Assembly (NCBI RefSeq): GCF_016599715.1 | Contig: NZ_CP067019.1 | Coordinates: 3,198,873 to 3,262,872 of the forward strand | From: Acinetobacter sp. CS-2 | Lineage (GTDB): Bacteria; Pseudomonadota; Gammaproteobacteria; Pseudomonadales; Moraxellaceae | Direction: 5' to 3' | DNA length: 64,000 nucleotides | Shown here: piece by piece, positions 49,569 to 57,772 of the stretch | Numbering within the stretch: the first letter of the stretch is position 1 | Layout of the letters: every line of letters starts with the position of its first letter | The notes under the pieces: generated by a model | What the model saw: only the letters and a program-made list of their open reading frames with translations | Databases searched by the model: none | What the model was told of the DNA's origin: nothing | Position numbers and translations under genes: made by a program

Positions 49569-50654
49569 ATGTCAAATACAATGAAAGCAATGGTTTACTA
49601 CGGCGCCAATGATATCCGCTTCGAAGAACGTCCTATCCCTACCATCCTGCATCCCGATGATGCGATTATCAAACTCACAAAAGTCACAATCTGCGGGACC
49701 GACCTCGGCATCTGGAAAGGTAAAAACCCCGAAATTGAACAGGTGGAAAAAGAAAAAACCGGCAGCTTTAATGGCCGCATTCTCGGTCATGAAGGCATCG
49801 GCATTGTAGAAGAAGTCGGTTCAGCCGTAAAAAACTTCAAGAAAGGCGACCGGGTAATTATTTCCTGTGTCAGCCGCTGTGGTACCTGTGAAAACTGCCA
49901 GAAACAGCTGTACGCGCATTGCCGTAATGAAGGGGGCTGGATTATGGGTTACATGATTGATGGCACCCATGCCGAATATGTCCGGACTCCATTTGCCGAT
50001 ACTTCACTCTATCATTTGCCACAAGGACTGAATGAAGATGTCGCGGTCTTCCTGTCTGATATTCTACCAACTTCACATGAAATTGGCGTGCAGTATGGCG
50101 ATGTTAAACCGGGCGATAACGTGGCAATTGTTGGGGCTGGCCCGATTGGGATGAGCTGTCTGCTCACCGCACAATTCTATTCACCTGCCAATATTATTAT
50201 GGTGGATACAGATGATAACCGACTAGAATTTGCCAAGACTGTAGGGGCTACCCATGTCATCAACTCTGCCAAAGAAGATGCCATTGCAAAAATTTTAGAG
50301 CTTACCGGTGGTCGTGGTGTCGATTGTGCCATTGAGGCCGTGGGTGTGGAACCGACCTGGAATATCTGCCAACACGTGGTAAAAGAGGGTGGACATATTG
50401 CCAACGTGGGTGTGCATGGCAAATCTGTCAACTTTGAACTGAACAAACTCTGGATCAAGAACCTGACCATTACCACCGGTCTGGTCAATGCCAACACCAC
50501 CGGCATGCTGCTGAAAACCTGCTGTTCCGGCAAACTGCCACTAGAAAAACTGGCGACCCATCACTTTAAGTTTGCTGAGTTTGAAAAAGCCTATGATGTC
50601 TTCAAGCATGCCGCTGATGAAAAGGCACTGAAGGTGATGATCGACATGGCTTAA
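49569..50654 (+). CDS. Zinc-dependent medium-chain alcohol dehydrogenase
   Basis: A 361-residue enzyme. Catalytic zinc ligands in TICGTDLGIWKG and GHEGIGIVEEVG; structural zinc cysteines in CVSRCGTCENCQKQLYAHC; NAD(P) site VAIVGAGPIGMSCLL with acidic MVDTDDNRLEFAK, favouring NAD. The substrate is unknown; similarity is to the threonine/butanediol dehydrogenase type. AAGAAGG is 9 bases before ATG 49569; the in-frame ATG at 49560 abuts it and is unlikely. Confidence 0.88.
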   Translation: MSNTMKAMVYYGANDIRFEERPIPTILHPDDAIIKLTKVTICGTDLGIWKGKNPEIEQVEKEKTGSFNGRILGHEGIGIVEEVGSAVKNFKKGDRVIISCVSRCGTCENCQKQLYAHCRNEGGWIMGYMIDGTHAEYVRTPFADTSLYHLPQGLNEDVAVFLSDILPTSHEIGVQYGDVKPGDNVAIVGAGPIGMSCLLTAQFYSPANIIMVDTDDNRLEFAKTVGATHVINSAKEDAIAKILELTGGRGVDCAIEAVGVEPTWNICQHVVKEGGHIANVGVHGKSVNFELNKLWIKNLTITTGLVNANTTGMLLKTCCSGKLPLEKLATHHFKFAEFEKAYDVFKHAADEKALKVMIDMA

Positions 50655-50670
50655 ACTTTAAGTCTTCGAT

Positions 50671-50697
50671 AAAAAAGTCCGCATCGCGGACTTTTTT
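50671..50697 (+). terminator. Alcohol dehydrogenase terminator
   Basis: AAAAAAGTCCGC-ATC-GCGGACTTTTTT. Confidence 0.9.
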
Positions 50698-50707
50698 ATT
50701 TTAACCT

Positions 50708-50809
50708 GCATCAGAAATAGGAAAGTGGTCCGCTATTGGCCTGAAGGCAGGTTCTGAATTTTATACCCTACTGCAAAGCCTTGATCTGCCAGATTTAAAA
50801 GCCAAATGA
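50708..50809 (+). pseudogene. Possible 3' remnant of a lost gene
   Basis: 34 codons in one plus-strand frame without a start: SEIGKWSAIGLKAGSEFYTL and onward to ...LPDLKAK and TGA at 50807. It has plausible codon use but lies directly after a terminator and has no promoter. It could be chance. Confidence 0.3.
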
Positions 50810-50843
50810 CAGACAATCTCTCTATCGGCCAGCATCTTTAAAC

Positions 50844-51128
50844 TTAGGCTACAACATCTGTAAAACTCTGATCACGTTTAAACATTACCTCCACATAGGA
50901 ACAGGTGGGAATAATTTTTAACTGTTTTTCACGTGCAAATTCAACTAAAACATCTAACAATTTTCGTGCTACGCCTTGACCACGCAAACAATCATCCACC
51001 CAGGTATGATCAGCCACTATGGTATTTTCATTGCGCCAAACATAACTGATTTCTGCAATTCGTTGACCTGCATCATTCAAAGTAAAAAACTCACCTTTTT
51101 GGCCATTATCCTTGTGTTGAAACTGCAT
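50844..51128 (-). CDS. Small GNAT acetyltransferase (YjdJ-like, GCN5-related)
   Basis: A 94-residue minimal GNAT domain: GEFFTLNDAGQRIAEISYVW, then IVADHTWVDDCLRGQGVARKLLDVLVEFAREKQLKIIPTCSYV, which includes the acetyl-CoA loop RGQGVARK. Proteins of this size (PF14542 type) are common and mostly of unknown substrate. It is monocistronic, with the ATG at 51128. Confidence 0.85.
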   Translation of the reverse strand: MQFQHKDNGQKGEFFTLNDAGQRIAEISYVWRNENTIVADHTWVDDCLRGQGVARKLLDVLVEFAREKQLKIIPTCSYVEVMFKRDQSFTDVVA

Positions 51129-51280
51129 CGCTAGTCCTCACTTTTTATTTGACTGAAACCAGAATACGTTAAAAGTAGATTATTTTAAAACAGTGTGAAT
51201 AGATAAAATTTGCACAATTACAATAAATATGCGATTCTTCAGCCATATTTGGATGAAATCCAAAACAAAATTAAGTTGAA

Positions 51281-51427
51281 CAAGGGGAGTAGCCTCCTCC
51301 AAGCCTGATCATGATGCCGTTTTAAAATGATCAGGTGTCAGAATATCGTCATTACACTTTGCAAAAAGTCGGTATCTGAGCATCTGAATTTACATAATAT
51401 GAATATTCAGATGTAGGCAAGACCTTG
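51281..51427 (+). ncRNA. yybP-ykoY (Mn2+) riboswitch aptamer
   Basis: CAAGGGGAGTAGC at 51281-51293 and GGCAAGACCTTG at 51416-51427 are the conserved ends of this class; CAAGG pairs with CCTTG to close helix P1. Between them are pairing arms such as CATCTGAAT/ATTCAGATG (51381-51413 region). It precedes a TerC family gene, a usual partner. Confidence 0.85.
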
Positions 51428-51479
51428 ATCATGTTGACAGAGATGTTTAAATCATCTGGCAACAGGTCAAGGTTTTTTT
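51421..51479 (+). terminator. Riboswitch expression platform (terminator)
   Basis: ACCTTGA (51422-51428) can pair with TCAAGGT (51467-51473) followed by T6. This uses the same CCTTG that closes P1, so aptamer and terminator are mutually exclusive: metal binding would permit read-through. Confidence 0.75.
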
Positions 51480-51508
51480 ATGGCCGGTTGTCAGGTGTGG
51501 AGATTTTT

Positions 51509-52465
51509 ATGGAATCCATTGGCAATTTATGGCTGTATTTAGCATTCTTCGGTTTAGTTGCCGTTATGCTCATCATCGACTTCTTGGGCTTTAGACAAAA
51601 ACAGGGCCAAGAAGTCAAAATTAAAACCGCAGCGTACTGGAGTATGGCTTGGGTTTCTGTCGCCGTGCTATTTGGTGGTGGCTTATGGTTTTACCTGCAA
51701 CAGACAGCTGGGGTAGCCATCGCAAATACCAAAGTCATGGAGTATTTTGCTGGTTACTTATTAGAGAAATCCCTAGCGATTGATAACGTTTTTGTATGGC
51801 TGATGATTTTTGCTGCCTTCGCTATTCCTCCGGCATTGCAACGTAAAATATTGCTCTATGGGGTACTCGGCGCCATTGTATTACGTACCATCTTTATTTT
51901 TATTGGTGCCTGGTTCGTTCAGGAGTTCTCTTGGGTACTTTATATCTTCGGTGCTTTCCTGGTCTATACCGGCTTTAAATTTCTTAAAGGTCATGACGAA
52001 GACCCCAATATTGAAGATATGGCCTTACTCAAGTGGTTACGTAAACATATGCGTATTACCCCGCAGCTGGAAGGAGATAAATTCTTTGTCCGTCAAAACG
52101 GTCTGTTATGGGCCACGCCGTTATTCCTGGTCTTGATTTTGGTTGAAGCTTCCGATGTCATTTTTGCAGTAGATTCCATTCCGGCTATTTTCGCGGTCAC
52201 CAGTGATCCCTTTATCGTATTAACTGCAAACTTAATGGCCATTTTAGGTCTACGTGCCATGTTTTTCTTGCTGGCAGGTGCAGCATCTAAAATGCATTAC
52301 CTGCCGTATGGTCTCGGTATTATCCTGCTGTTTATTGGTTTCAAAATGTTGATGCTGGATGTGTTCCATATGCCAATCTGGATATCACTCGGCTTTATTG
52401 TGATTGTCCTGTCCATTACCGCATGGTTATCGATTCGCTACAACAAGCAACAACAGTCACTTTAA
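51509..52465 (+). CDS. TerC-family integral membrane protein (Alx-like, probable Mn exporter)
   Basis: A 318-residue protein with about nine hydrophobic segments. Conserved acidic residues in membrane segments: MLIIDFLGF, EKSLAIDNVFVWLMIFAAF and ILVEASDVIFAVDSIPAIFAV. These are the TerC/Alx marks; Alx is linked to manganese export and alkaline pH. The start MESIGNLWLYLAFFG at 51509 has GGAG upstream; the frame extends to 51425 inside the riboswitch, which is not coding. Confidence 0.9.
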   Translation: MESIGNLWLYLAFFGLVAVMLIIDFLGFRQKQGQEVKIKTAAYWSMAWVSVAVLFGGGLWFYLQQTAGVAIANTKVMEYFAGYLLEKSLAIDNVFVWLMIFAAFAIPPALQRKILLYGVLGAIVLRTIFIFIGAWFVQEFSWVLYIFGAFLVYTGFKFLKGHDEDPNIEDMALLKWLRKHMRITPQLEGDKFFVRQNGLLWATPLFLVLILVEASDVIFAVDSIPAIFAVTSDPFIVLTANLMAILGLRAMFFLLAGAASKMHYLPYGLGIILLFIGFKMLMLDVFHMPIWISLGFIVIVLSITAWLSIRYNKQQQSL

Positions 52466-52484
52466 TTTTTAAATAAAATGATTC

Positions 52485-52516
52485 GGCCTTTCATCTCATA
52501 AATGGAAGGCTTTTTT
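52485..52516 (+). terminator. TerC gene terminator
   Basis: GCCTTTCAT-CTCATAA-ATGGAAGGC followed by T6. Confidence 0.85.
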
Positions 52517-52681
52517 ATGACCCATATTTCAAGCGACTGGATATTTATAAGTAGAGTTTTTTATCCTTTAGCATGCAGCTCAATGCATCGCACAGGGGAG
52601 AGGATTAACCCCATCAGATCGGGTTTAAGGGAAAAATTTCAGGTACAATCAATCGAAAAAATTCAAAATCGCAGGTTTTCA

Positions 52682-53998
52682 ATGTCTTCTGTAGTTGCAA
52701 CGACGGCGGTTCGCGGTCGCTTCCTAGATATTCAGAATACGGTTGCCCAAGCGCGTGATATTCACGACCAAGTGCGATATGTAGAAGATGGTTTACTGAT
52801 TGCCGAAAATGGCAAAATTCGCTGGTTTGGCGACTGGCAAACCGGCCAGCAGCATATTCCGGCTGATGTCGAAGTTCATCACTATCCCGACAAGCTGATT
52901 GTACCGGGTTTTATTGATACCCATATCCATTTTCCGCAAACCGAGATGGTCGGGGCCTATGGGGAACAGCTGCTTGAATGGCTGAATACCTATACCTTTC
53001 CAACTGAATTGCAGTTTAAAGACAAAGCCTATGCCGACAAAATCGCGCAGTTTTTTGTCCAAGAATTATTAAAAAACGGCACCACCACAGCTTTGGTTTT
53101 TTGTACAGTCCATGCGGAATCGGTCGATGCCTTATTTGCAGCGGCACAACAGTATCAAATGCGTTTAATTGCCGGCAAAGTGATGATGGACCGTCATGCA
53201 CCAGAAGATTTGTGTGACACGCCAGAGACTGCTTATCAGGACTCTAAGGCATTGATTGAAAAATGGCATGGCAAAGGCCGCAACCTGTATGCCATTACCC
53301 CACGTTTTGCACCGACCTCGACGCCAGAGCAACTGGCCAAAGCAGTGCAGCTGAAAGCCGAATATCCCGATGTGTATGTGCATACCCATTTAAGTGAAAA
53401 CAAGAATGAAATTGCCTGGGTCAAAGACTTATTTCCTGAGCAAAAAGGCTATCTGGATGTCTATCACCATTATGGTTTAACTGGGCAACGTTCGGTATTT
53501 GCCCACTGCGTACATTTAGAAGATGCCGAGTGGGACTGTATGCATGCCACCGACTCGGCCATTGCCTTTTGTCCGACCTCAAATCTATTTTTGGGCAGTG
53601 GTTTATTTCCCTTAAAAAAAACCTGGGAAAAACAGGTTAAAGTCGGTTTGGGCACAGACATTGGGGCAGGGACGTCCTTCAGTCAGCTGCAAACCTTGAA
53701 TGAAGCCTATAAAGTACAGCAGCTTCAGGGCGATAAACTCTCGGCATTTGAGTCTCTGTATCACGCGACCTTGGGCGGCGCCAAAGCGCTGGATCTGGAG
53801 GATAAACTGGGTAACTTTAACCTGGGCAAAGAAGCCGATTTTATTGTACTGGATTTAAAAGCCACTGCACTGCAGGCACTGCGTCAGGAACATGCAAAAA
53901 GCATTGAAGATGCTTTATTTGCCCTGATGACCATGGGCGATGATCGTAATATCCATGCCACCTATATTTATGGAGCAGCAGCCTATGTCAAAAAGTGA
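52682..53998 (+). CDS. guaD: Guanine deaminase
   Basis: A 438-residue amidohydrolase. Metal ligands in FIDTHIHFPQTE; substrate loop GEQLLEWLNTYTFPTE typical of guanine deaminases; later histidines in VHTHLSENKNEI and VFAHCVHLED; Asp in GLGTDIGAGTSFS. It converts guanine to xanthine. I start at MSSVVATTAVRGRF (52682); the frame is open upstream to 52502 through the TerC terminator, which is not credible. A small ORF overlaps its 3' end. Confidence 0.93.
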   Translation: MSSVVATTAVRGRFLDIQNTVAQARDIHDQVRYVEDGLLIAENGKIRWFGDWQTGQQHIPADVEVHHYPDKLIVPGFIDTHIHFPQTEMVGAYGEQLLEWLNTYTFPTELQFKDKAYADKIAQFFVQELLKNGTTTALVFCTVHAESVDALFAAAQQYQMRLIAGKVMMDRHAPEDLCDTPETAYQDSKALIEKWHGKGRNLYAITPRFAPTSTPEQLAKAVQLKAEYPDVYVHTHLSENKNEIAWVKDLFPEQKGYLDVYHHYGLTGQRSVFAHCVHLEDAEWDCMHATDSAIAFCPTSNLFLGSGLFPLKKTWEKQVKVGLGTDIGAGTSFSQLQTLNEAYKVQQLQGDKLSAFESLYHATLGGAKALDLEDKLGNFNLGKEADFIVLDLKATALQALRQEHAKSIEDALFALMTMGDDRNIHATYIYGAAAYVKK

Positions 53999-54098
53999 AG
54001 TGAGGAAAAAATCTGCTAAAAAGATCATTGTGTGGGCTGGAATTGCCCTGGTGTGTGCATTTTTACTGAAACGCGATACGGTGCAGCACAAGGTCTGA
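53985..54098 (+). CDS. Small single-span membrane protein overlapping guaD
   Basis: 37 residues: a basic N terminus (MSKSEVRKKSAKK), one hydrophobic segment (IIVWAGIALVCAFLL) and a short tail KRDTVQHKV. The ATG overlaps the end of guaD by 14 bases in another frame, with GGAG about 10 bases upstream, suggesting coupling. Function unknown. It is too short to be sure it is a gene. Confidence 0.5.
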   Translation: MSKSEVRKKSAKKIIVWAGIALVCAFLLKRDTVQHKV

Positions 54099-54162
54099 TT
54101 AGATTTACAAGCGCAAAAAAGATGCATCTCTTAAACAGATGTATTAAAATTAAAACAACTTT

Positions 54163-54190
54163 AGAGGTGTTGCTGGTCAACACCTTTTTT
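54163..54190 (+). terminator. Terminator after guaD and the small ORF
   Basis: AGGTGTTG-CTGGT-CAACACCT followed by T5. Confidence 0.88.
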
Positions 54191-54220
54191 ATTTTTTGAT
54201 TTGCTTTTAGGTATCTCCCC

Positions 54221-54748
54221 ATGACCGTTCATATGAGTGTGATGATCTCAACTGAAGAAATTCAAGCCAAAGTCAAAGAGCTTGGTGCAAAAATTGATGC
54301 TCACTATGCCAATAGTGACAAAGAATTGGTGCTGATTGGTTTACTTCGCGGTTCTGTCATTTTTATGGCGGATTTATGTCGCGCAATCAGCAAACCGCAT
54401 GAACTCGATTTTATGACCGTATCCAGTTACGGCGGCGGTACGGTTTCAAGCCGTGATGTCAAAATTCTAAAAGATCTGGACGGTGAAATTCGCGGTAAAG
54501 ATGTACTGATTGTGGAAGATATTATCGACTCTGGTAATACCCTGAGCAAAGTTCTGGAAATCTTGAGTACTCGTGGTCCCAACTCTATTGAACTGTGTAC
54601 GCTCATCAGCAAACCTTCACGCCGTGAAATTGAACTTGAAGTGAAATTCCTGGGCTTTGAAGTGGAAGATAAATTTATTGTCGGTTATGGCTTGGACTAT
54701 GATCAAAAATATCGCCATATTCCATTTATTGGTGAAATTGGTTTATAA
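54221..54748 (+). CDS. hpt: Hypoxanthine phosphoribosyltransferase
   Basis: A 175-residue type I phosphoribosyltransferase for purine salvage (hypoxanthine to IMP). It shows [26 protein letters not shown] motif [14 protein letters not shown] and [19 protein letters not shown]. Several near-in-frame ATGs exist (54221, 54233, 54242); I keep the first. It lies next to guaD, but each has its own terminator. Confidence 0.95.
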   Translation: MTVHMSVMISTEEIQAKVKELGAKIDAHYANSDKELVLIGLLRGSVIFMADLCRAISKPHELDFMTVSSYGGGTVSSRDVKILKDLDGEIRGKDVLIVEDIIDSGNTLSKVLEILSTRGPNSIELCTLISKPSRREIELEVKFLGFEVEDKFIVGYGLDYDQKYRHIPFIGEIGL

Positions 54749-54767
54749 GACTGACCCAAGATACTTA

Positions 54768-54790
54768 AAGTGGCCGAAGGCCACTTTTTT
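54768..54790 (+). terminator. hpt terminator
   Basis: AAGTGGCC-GAA-GGCCACTT plus T-run. Confidence 0.9.
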
Positions 54791-54925
54791 ATGCTCTAAA
54801 TTGCAACAGGCACAAAAAAACAACAGTTATTAGCAGGATTCATCTGTTTCGTGTTGGATAAATGATTAATTATAAAAATGAAAGCGAATTGAAAGTAAAT
54901 AAATGATAACAAAAGGAGAAGACTG

Positions 54926-55183
54926 ATGTGGTCACTGATCGTTGCAATTGTGGTTGGTTTTATTGCAGGTTTAATTGCACGCGCTATTCATCCGGGTAAT
55001 GATAAAGCAGGATTTTTTATTACTGCCTTGCTCGGTATTGCAGGTTCTTTATTGGCCACTTATGGTGGACGCTTACTCGGACTGTATGGTGAAAACTCTG
55101 CAGCAGGTTTTATTGCTTCGGTGATCGGGGCCATCATTATTCTGTTTCTTTATAACCTAGTGACCAAGAATTCCAGGGGTTAA
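54926..55183 (+). CDS. GlsB/YeaQ/YmgE-family small membrane protein
   Basis: An 85-residue protein with three hydrophobic segments and glycine-rich repeats: IVVGFIAGLIARAIHPG, GFFITALLGIAGSLLATYGGR and GFIASVIGAIIILFLYNLV. Members are called transglycosylase-associated or stress-response membrane proteins; function is unclear. AGGAGAAG precedes the ATG. Confidence 0.88.
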   Translation: MWSLIVAIVVGFIAGLIARAIHPGNDKAGFFITALLGIAGSLLATYGGRLLGLYGENSAAGFIASVIGAIIILFLYNLVTKNSRG

Positions 55184-55212
55184 ATACTCCATCACATAAT
55201 GGAGTCACTCAT

Positions 55213-55548
55213 AAAAAAGTACCGTACATGGTTTCAGTTAAGGAGTTTAGAAATAGACTCTTTAATTTTTTAGTAATTCATGGCGGAGTCTTACCATTTT
55301 AAATCAAACCCTTGCAGCTCATTTGTTACTTTGGTTTCGCCCAAAGTAACCAAAGGCATTTGTCATCCGCAAAACTCGTCAGCCACTATCAACTAGCAAA
55401 TTCATCGCAGAAACAATCATTTTTTAATGTAGTCCTGCCTCAAACAGTTGCGGATGACTTTTCCATATATCAACTACAATCATGAATTTAAAAAGAAATG
55501 CCAGTCAATTTCTTAACTGACTGACATTACCGTACACGGTGCTTTTTT
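55213..55548. repeat. MITE-like palindromic element, about 336 bp
   Basis: Ends are imperfect inverted repeats, AAAAAAGTACCGTACATGGT and the complement of ACCGTACACGGTGCTTTTTT (16 of 20 match). Inside are a perfect hairpin GTTACTTTGG-TTTCGC-CCAAAGTAAC (55325-55350) and an inverted pair GTCATCCGCAA (55362) / TTGCGGATGAC (55448). No coding capacity. TA dinucleotides flank both ends. The right end can also terminate transcription (hairpin plus T6). Confidence 0.5.
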
Positions 55549-55577
55549 ATAGTTCCTCGCATCAGCGCAGATCTATT

Positions 55578-56279
55578 TTATAAACCCAGTTCTTTCCAGA
55601 TTTTTTCAATTTCCTGGGCAGGGTAGGCCCCCATGACTTTAAAGCCATTGGAGAAAACAATGGCTGGTGTCCCGGTTAAACCTAAAGTTTTACCTAAACT
55701 TAAATTACGCTCAATCGGATTGGCACAGCTTTTATTAGCATTGGGTTGAATGCCTTTAGCGATCAAATTTGACCAGGCCAAAGCTGGATCTTTCTCACAA
55801 AATACCTGTTTTGAAACCGCCACAGATTGAGTTTTAATAGGGTAAATAAAGGTGTAAATAGTCACATCCTTTAATTTGCTTAGTTCAGTCTCAAGCTGTT
55901 TACAATACGGGCAATTTGGGTCAGAAAAGATCGCAATCTGGCGTTTACCATTACCTCGCACGGTTTTGACTGCATCCTGTAACGGCAATTTTTTCCAGTC
56001 AACACTGTTCTGCTTCAGTATTAAATCTTTGGTCAGGTTTTTCTGATCACTTAATCGGAACATGGAACCGACCAGAATATGTTGAGCATCTTCCCCCAAA
56101 TATACCACTTGGCCATCCATTGAGCCGCTATAAATCCCTTTCATTTCGGTGGTTTGAATATTTTCAATGTTTAGTTTGGGATGTTGCTTACTCAGGTTGG
56201 TTTTCACTGTATCGACATTTGCCAAAGTTAAAGTGGAAATAAAACTCACCAAGGCACATACCAATGTTTTTTTAATCAT
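55578..56279 (-). CDS. dsbC: Periplasmic disulfide isomerase DsbC-like
   Basis: A 233-residue secreted protein: signal peptide to about residue 20, an N-terminal dimerisation domain (MKGIYSGSMDGQVVYLGEDAQHILVGSMF) and a thioredoxin domain with active site CPYC in FSDPNCPYCKQLE. Cis-proline in GLTGTPAIVFSNG. Further cysteines in VFCEKDP and KSCANP may form a second disulfide. It rearranges wrong disulfides made by DsbA, encoded at 5.5-6.1 kb. Confidence 0.92.
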   Translation of the reverse strand: MIKKTLVCALVSFISTLTLANVDTVKTNLSKQHPKLNIENIQTTEMKGIYSGSMDGQVVYLGEDAQHILVGSMFRLSDQKNLTKDLILKQNSVDWKKLPLQDAVKTVRGNGKRQIAIFSDPNCPYCKQLETELSKLKDVTIYTFIYPIKTQSVAVSKQVFCEKDPALAWSNLIAKGIQPNANKSCANPIERNLSLGKTLGLTGTPAIVFSNGFKVMGAYPAQEIEKIWKELGL

Positions 56280-56390
56280 CTATTTTGCTCATCGCTTTAA
56301 AATCCTTCCCGCTGATTCTACTCAAAAACCAGCCAGGTAATCTTAAAATTTTAGCTCGCCTTACTGAAAATACACATATTTACCCAGCAA

Positions 56391-56406
56391 GGTTTCACGT
56401 GGAACA
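56391..56406. promoter_or_regulatory. parS-like ParB site 2
   Basis: GGTTTCACGTGGAACA, identical to 15210-15225, in the short intergenic region between the CDF exporter and dsbC, about 7 kb from oriC. Confidence 0.65.
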
Positions 56407-56411
56407 TGGAT

Positions 56412-57335
56412 TTAGCGTGGATTAATTTCTACCGAAACATGTACGATTTCCTCATGAATGGACAAGGCTGCACGAATCTGGTCTGCATTCAAATTGAAAT
56501 CGGTGGCTAAAGCTAAAATGCAGGAGAATTTACCTTTGCCGACTTTCCAGACATGCAGGTCAGTAATTTCTACTAGAGGAAATTCTGCAATCACCTCGCG
56601 AATTTCCTCTACGACCGGATGATCCATTTCTGCATCCAGTAAGGTTTTTCCAGTTTCTTGAATGAGGCCCCAAGCCCATTTCGCCACCAGAATGGATCCG
56701 ATGATGCCCAGTGCAGCATCCAGAAAAGTCCAATTCAAATACTTGGCAGCAAACAGGGCAATAATGGCAAAAACTGAAGTCACAGCATCGGCAACCACAT
56801 GCATAAAAGCGGCTTTCTGGTTTAAGTCATGCTCGGTATGAGTATGCTCATTTTCATGATCATGGTGATGGTGATGGTGATGGTGATCATCATGCAGTAA
56901 CCATGCGCAGATTAAATTAATCACCAGGCCCAATATTGCAATCGGAATGGCTTGATTATAAAGAATATCAACCGGGTTGAGCAGTCGTTCAATCGATTGA
57001 AAGGCCATAAACACCGCCACCACCATCAACAAGATGGCGCTGCTATAGCCTGCCAAAATTTCAATTTTCCAGGTGCCAAAACTAAAACGATGATCCTGCG
57101 CATAACGACGTGCAGAACGGTAAGCAAAATAAGCCAGTCCCAGCGCCAGCATATGCGAACTCATGTGCCAGCCATCGGCCAGCAAGGCCATAGAGTTGTA
57201 AATCCAGCCACCAATCACTTCTAATAACATCATCACTGCCGTTAGAATGGTCGCCAATAAAATGCGTTTTTGTGCGAGCGGGTTGCCTTCATCAAACTGA
57301 TGACTATGGGTTCGGGTCAATGGGGCGTCTTGCAT
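56412..57335 (-). CDS. dmeF: CDF-family metal exporter with His-rich loop (DmeF-like)
   Basis: A 307-residue cation diffusion facilitator with six membrane segments. Metal-site residues in LLADGWHMSSHMLALGLAY and HVVADAVTSVFAI; a loop of eight consecutive histidines followed by DHENEHTHTEHD between segments IV and V. DmeF proteins export Co/Ni. The divergent RcnR/CsoR-family repressor with a G-tract operator supports Ni or Co over zinc; ZitB-like zinc export remains possible. Confidence 0.85.
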   Translation of the reverse strand: MQDAPLTRTHSHQFDEGNPLAQKRILLATILTAVMMLLEVIGGWIYNSMALLADGWHMSSHMLALGLAYFAYRSARRYAQDHRFSFGTWKIEILAGYSSAILLMVVAVFMAFQSIERLLNPVDILYNQAIPIAILGLVINLICAWLLHDDHHHHHHHHDHENEHTHTEHDLNQKAAFMHVVADAVTSVFAIIALFAAKYLNWTFLDAALGIIGSILVAKWAWGLIQETGKTLLDAEMDHPVVEEIREVIAEFPLVEITDLHVWKVGKGKFSCILALATDFNLNADQIRAALSIHEEIVHVSVEINPR

Positions 57336-57349
57336 AATCTAGATTTTCA

Positions 57350-57370
57350 ATATACTCCCCCATAGTATAT
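57350..57370. promoter_or_regulatory. RcnR/DmeR-type operator
   Basis: ATATACT-CCCCCAT-AGTATAT: TACT and AGTA arms around a run of five C/G, the form of RcnR-type operators (TACT-G-tract-AGTA). It lies between the divergent exporter and repressor genes and can control both. Confidence 0.75.
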
Positions 57371-57386
57371 TTATTTTTGGAGAATA

Positions 57387-57656
57387 ATGTTGGGTCATTT
57401 ATATCAGGACAAGAAAATTCAGAATCGGGTCAAACGTTTACAAGGTCAGATTAATGCAGTGGATCTGGCTTTAAATACACCTGATGCTTCATGTATTCAA
57501 ATATTGCAGCAGGCTGCCGCGATTAAAGGTGCGGTGAATGGTCTGATAAATGAGCTTATTGAAGCACATTTGCGTCATCACGTGATTGGAGAACAGACAG
57601 CAATTAATGAAACAGAACTGGAAGAATTTCTTAAATTATTAAAGCGTTATAGCTAA
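57387..57656 (+). CDS. dmeR: CsoR/RcnR-family metal-sensing repressor (DmeR-like)
   Basis: An 89-residue all-helical repressor of the DUF156 family: MLGHLYQDKKIQNRVKRLQGQINAVDLAL, ASCIQILQQAAAIKGAVNGLINELIEAHLRHHV. The N-terminal His4, Cys36 and histidines in HLRHH fit the Ni/Co ligand pattern of RcnR rather than copper-type CsoR. GGAG lies upstream. It is divergent from the CDF gene with one operator between. Confidence 0.88.
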   Translation: MLGHLYQDKKIQNRVKRLQGQINAVDLALNTPDASCIQILQQAAAIKGAVNGLINELIEAHLRHHVIGEQTAINETELEEFLKLLKRYS

Positions 57657-57772
57657 ACTTCTTACATTTTATCCATTGACGCTATAGATCGATAACCAGT
57701 ACGCTAAATTCTCCTTTTCTCCCCCCCTATTTGCCATTTTGAACGCTGTGGCAAATATTTTTGCGACACTCT

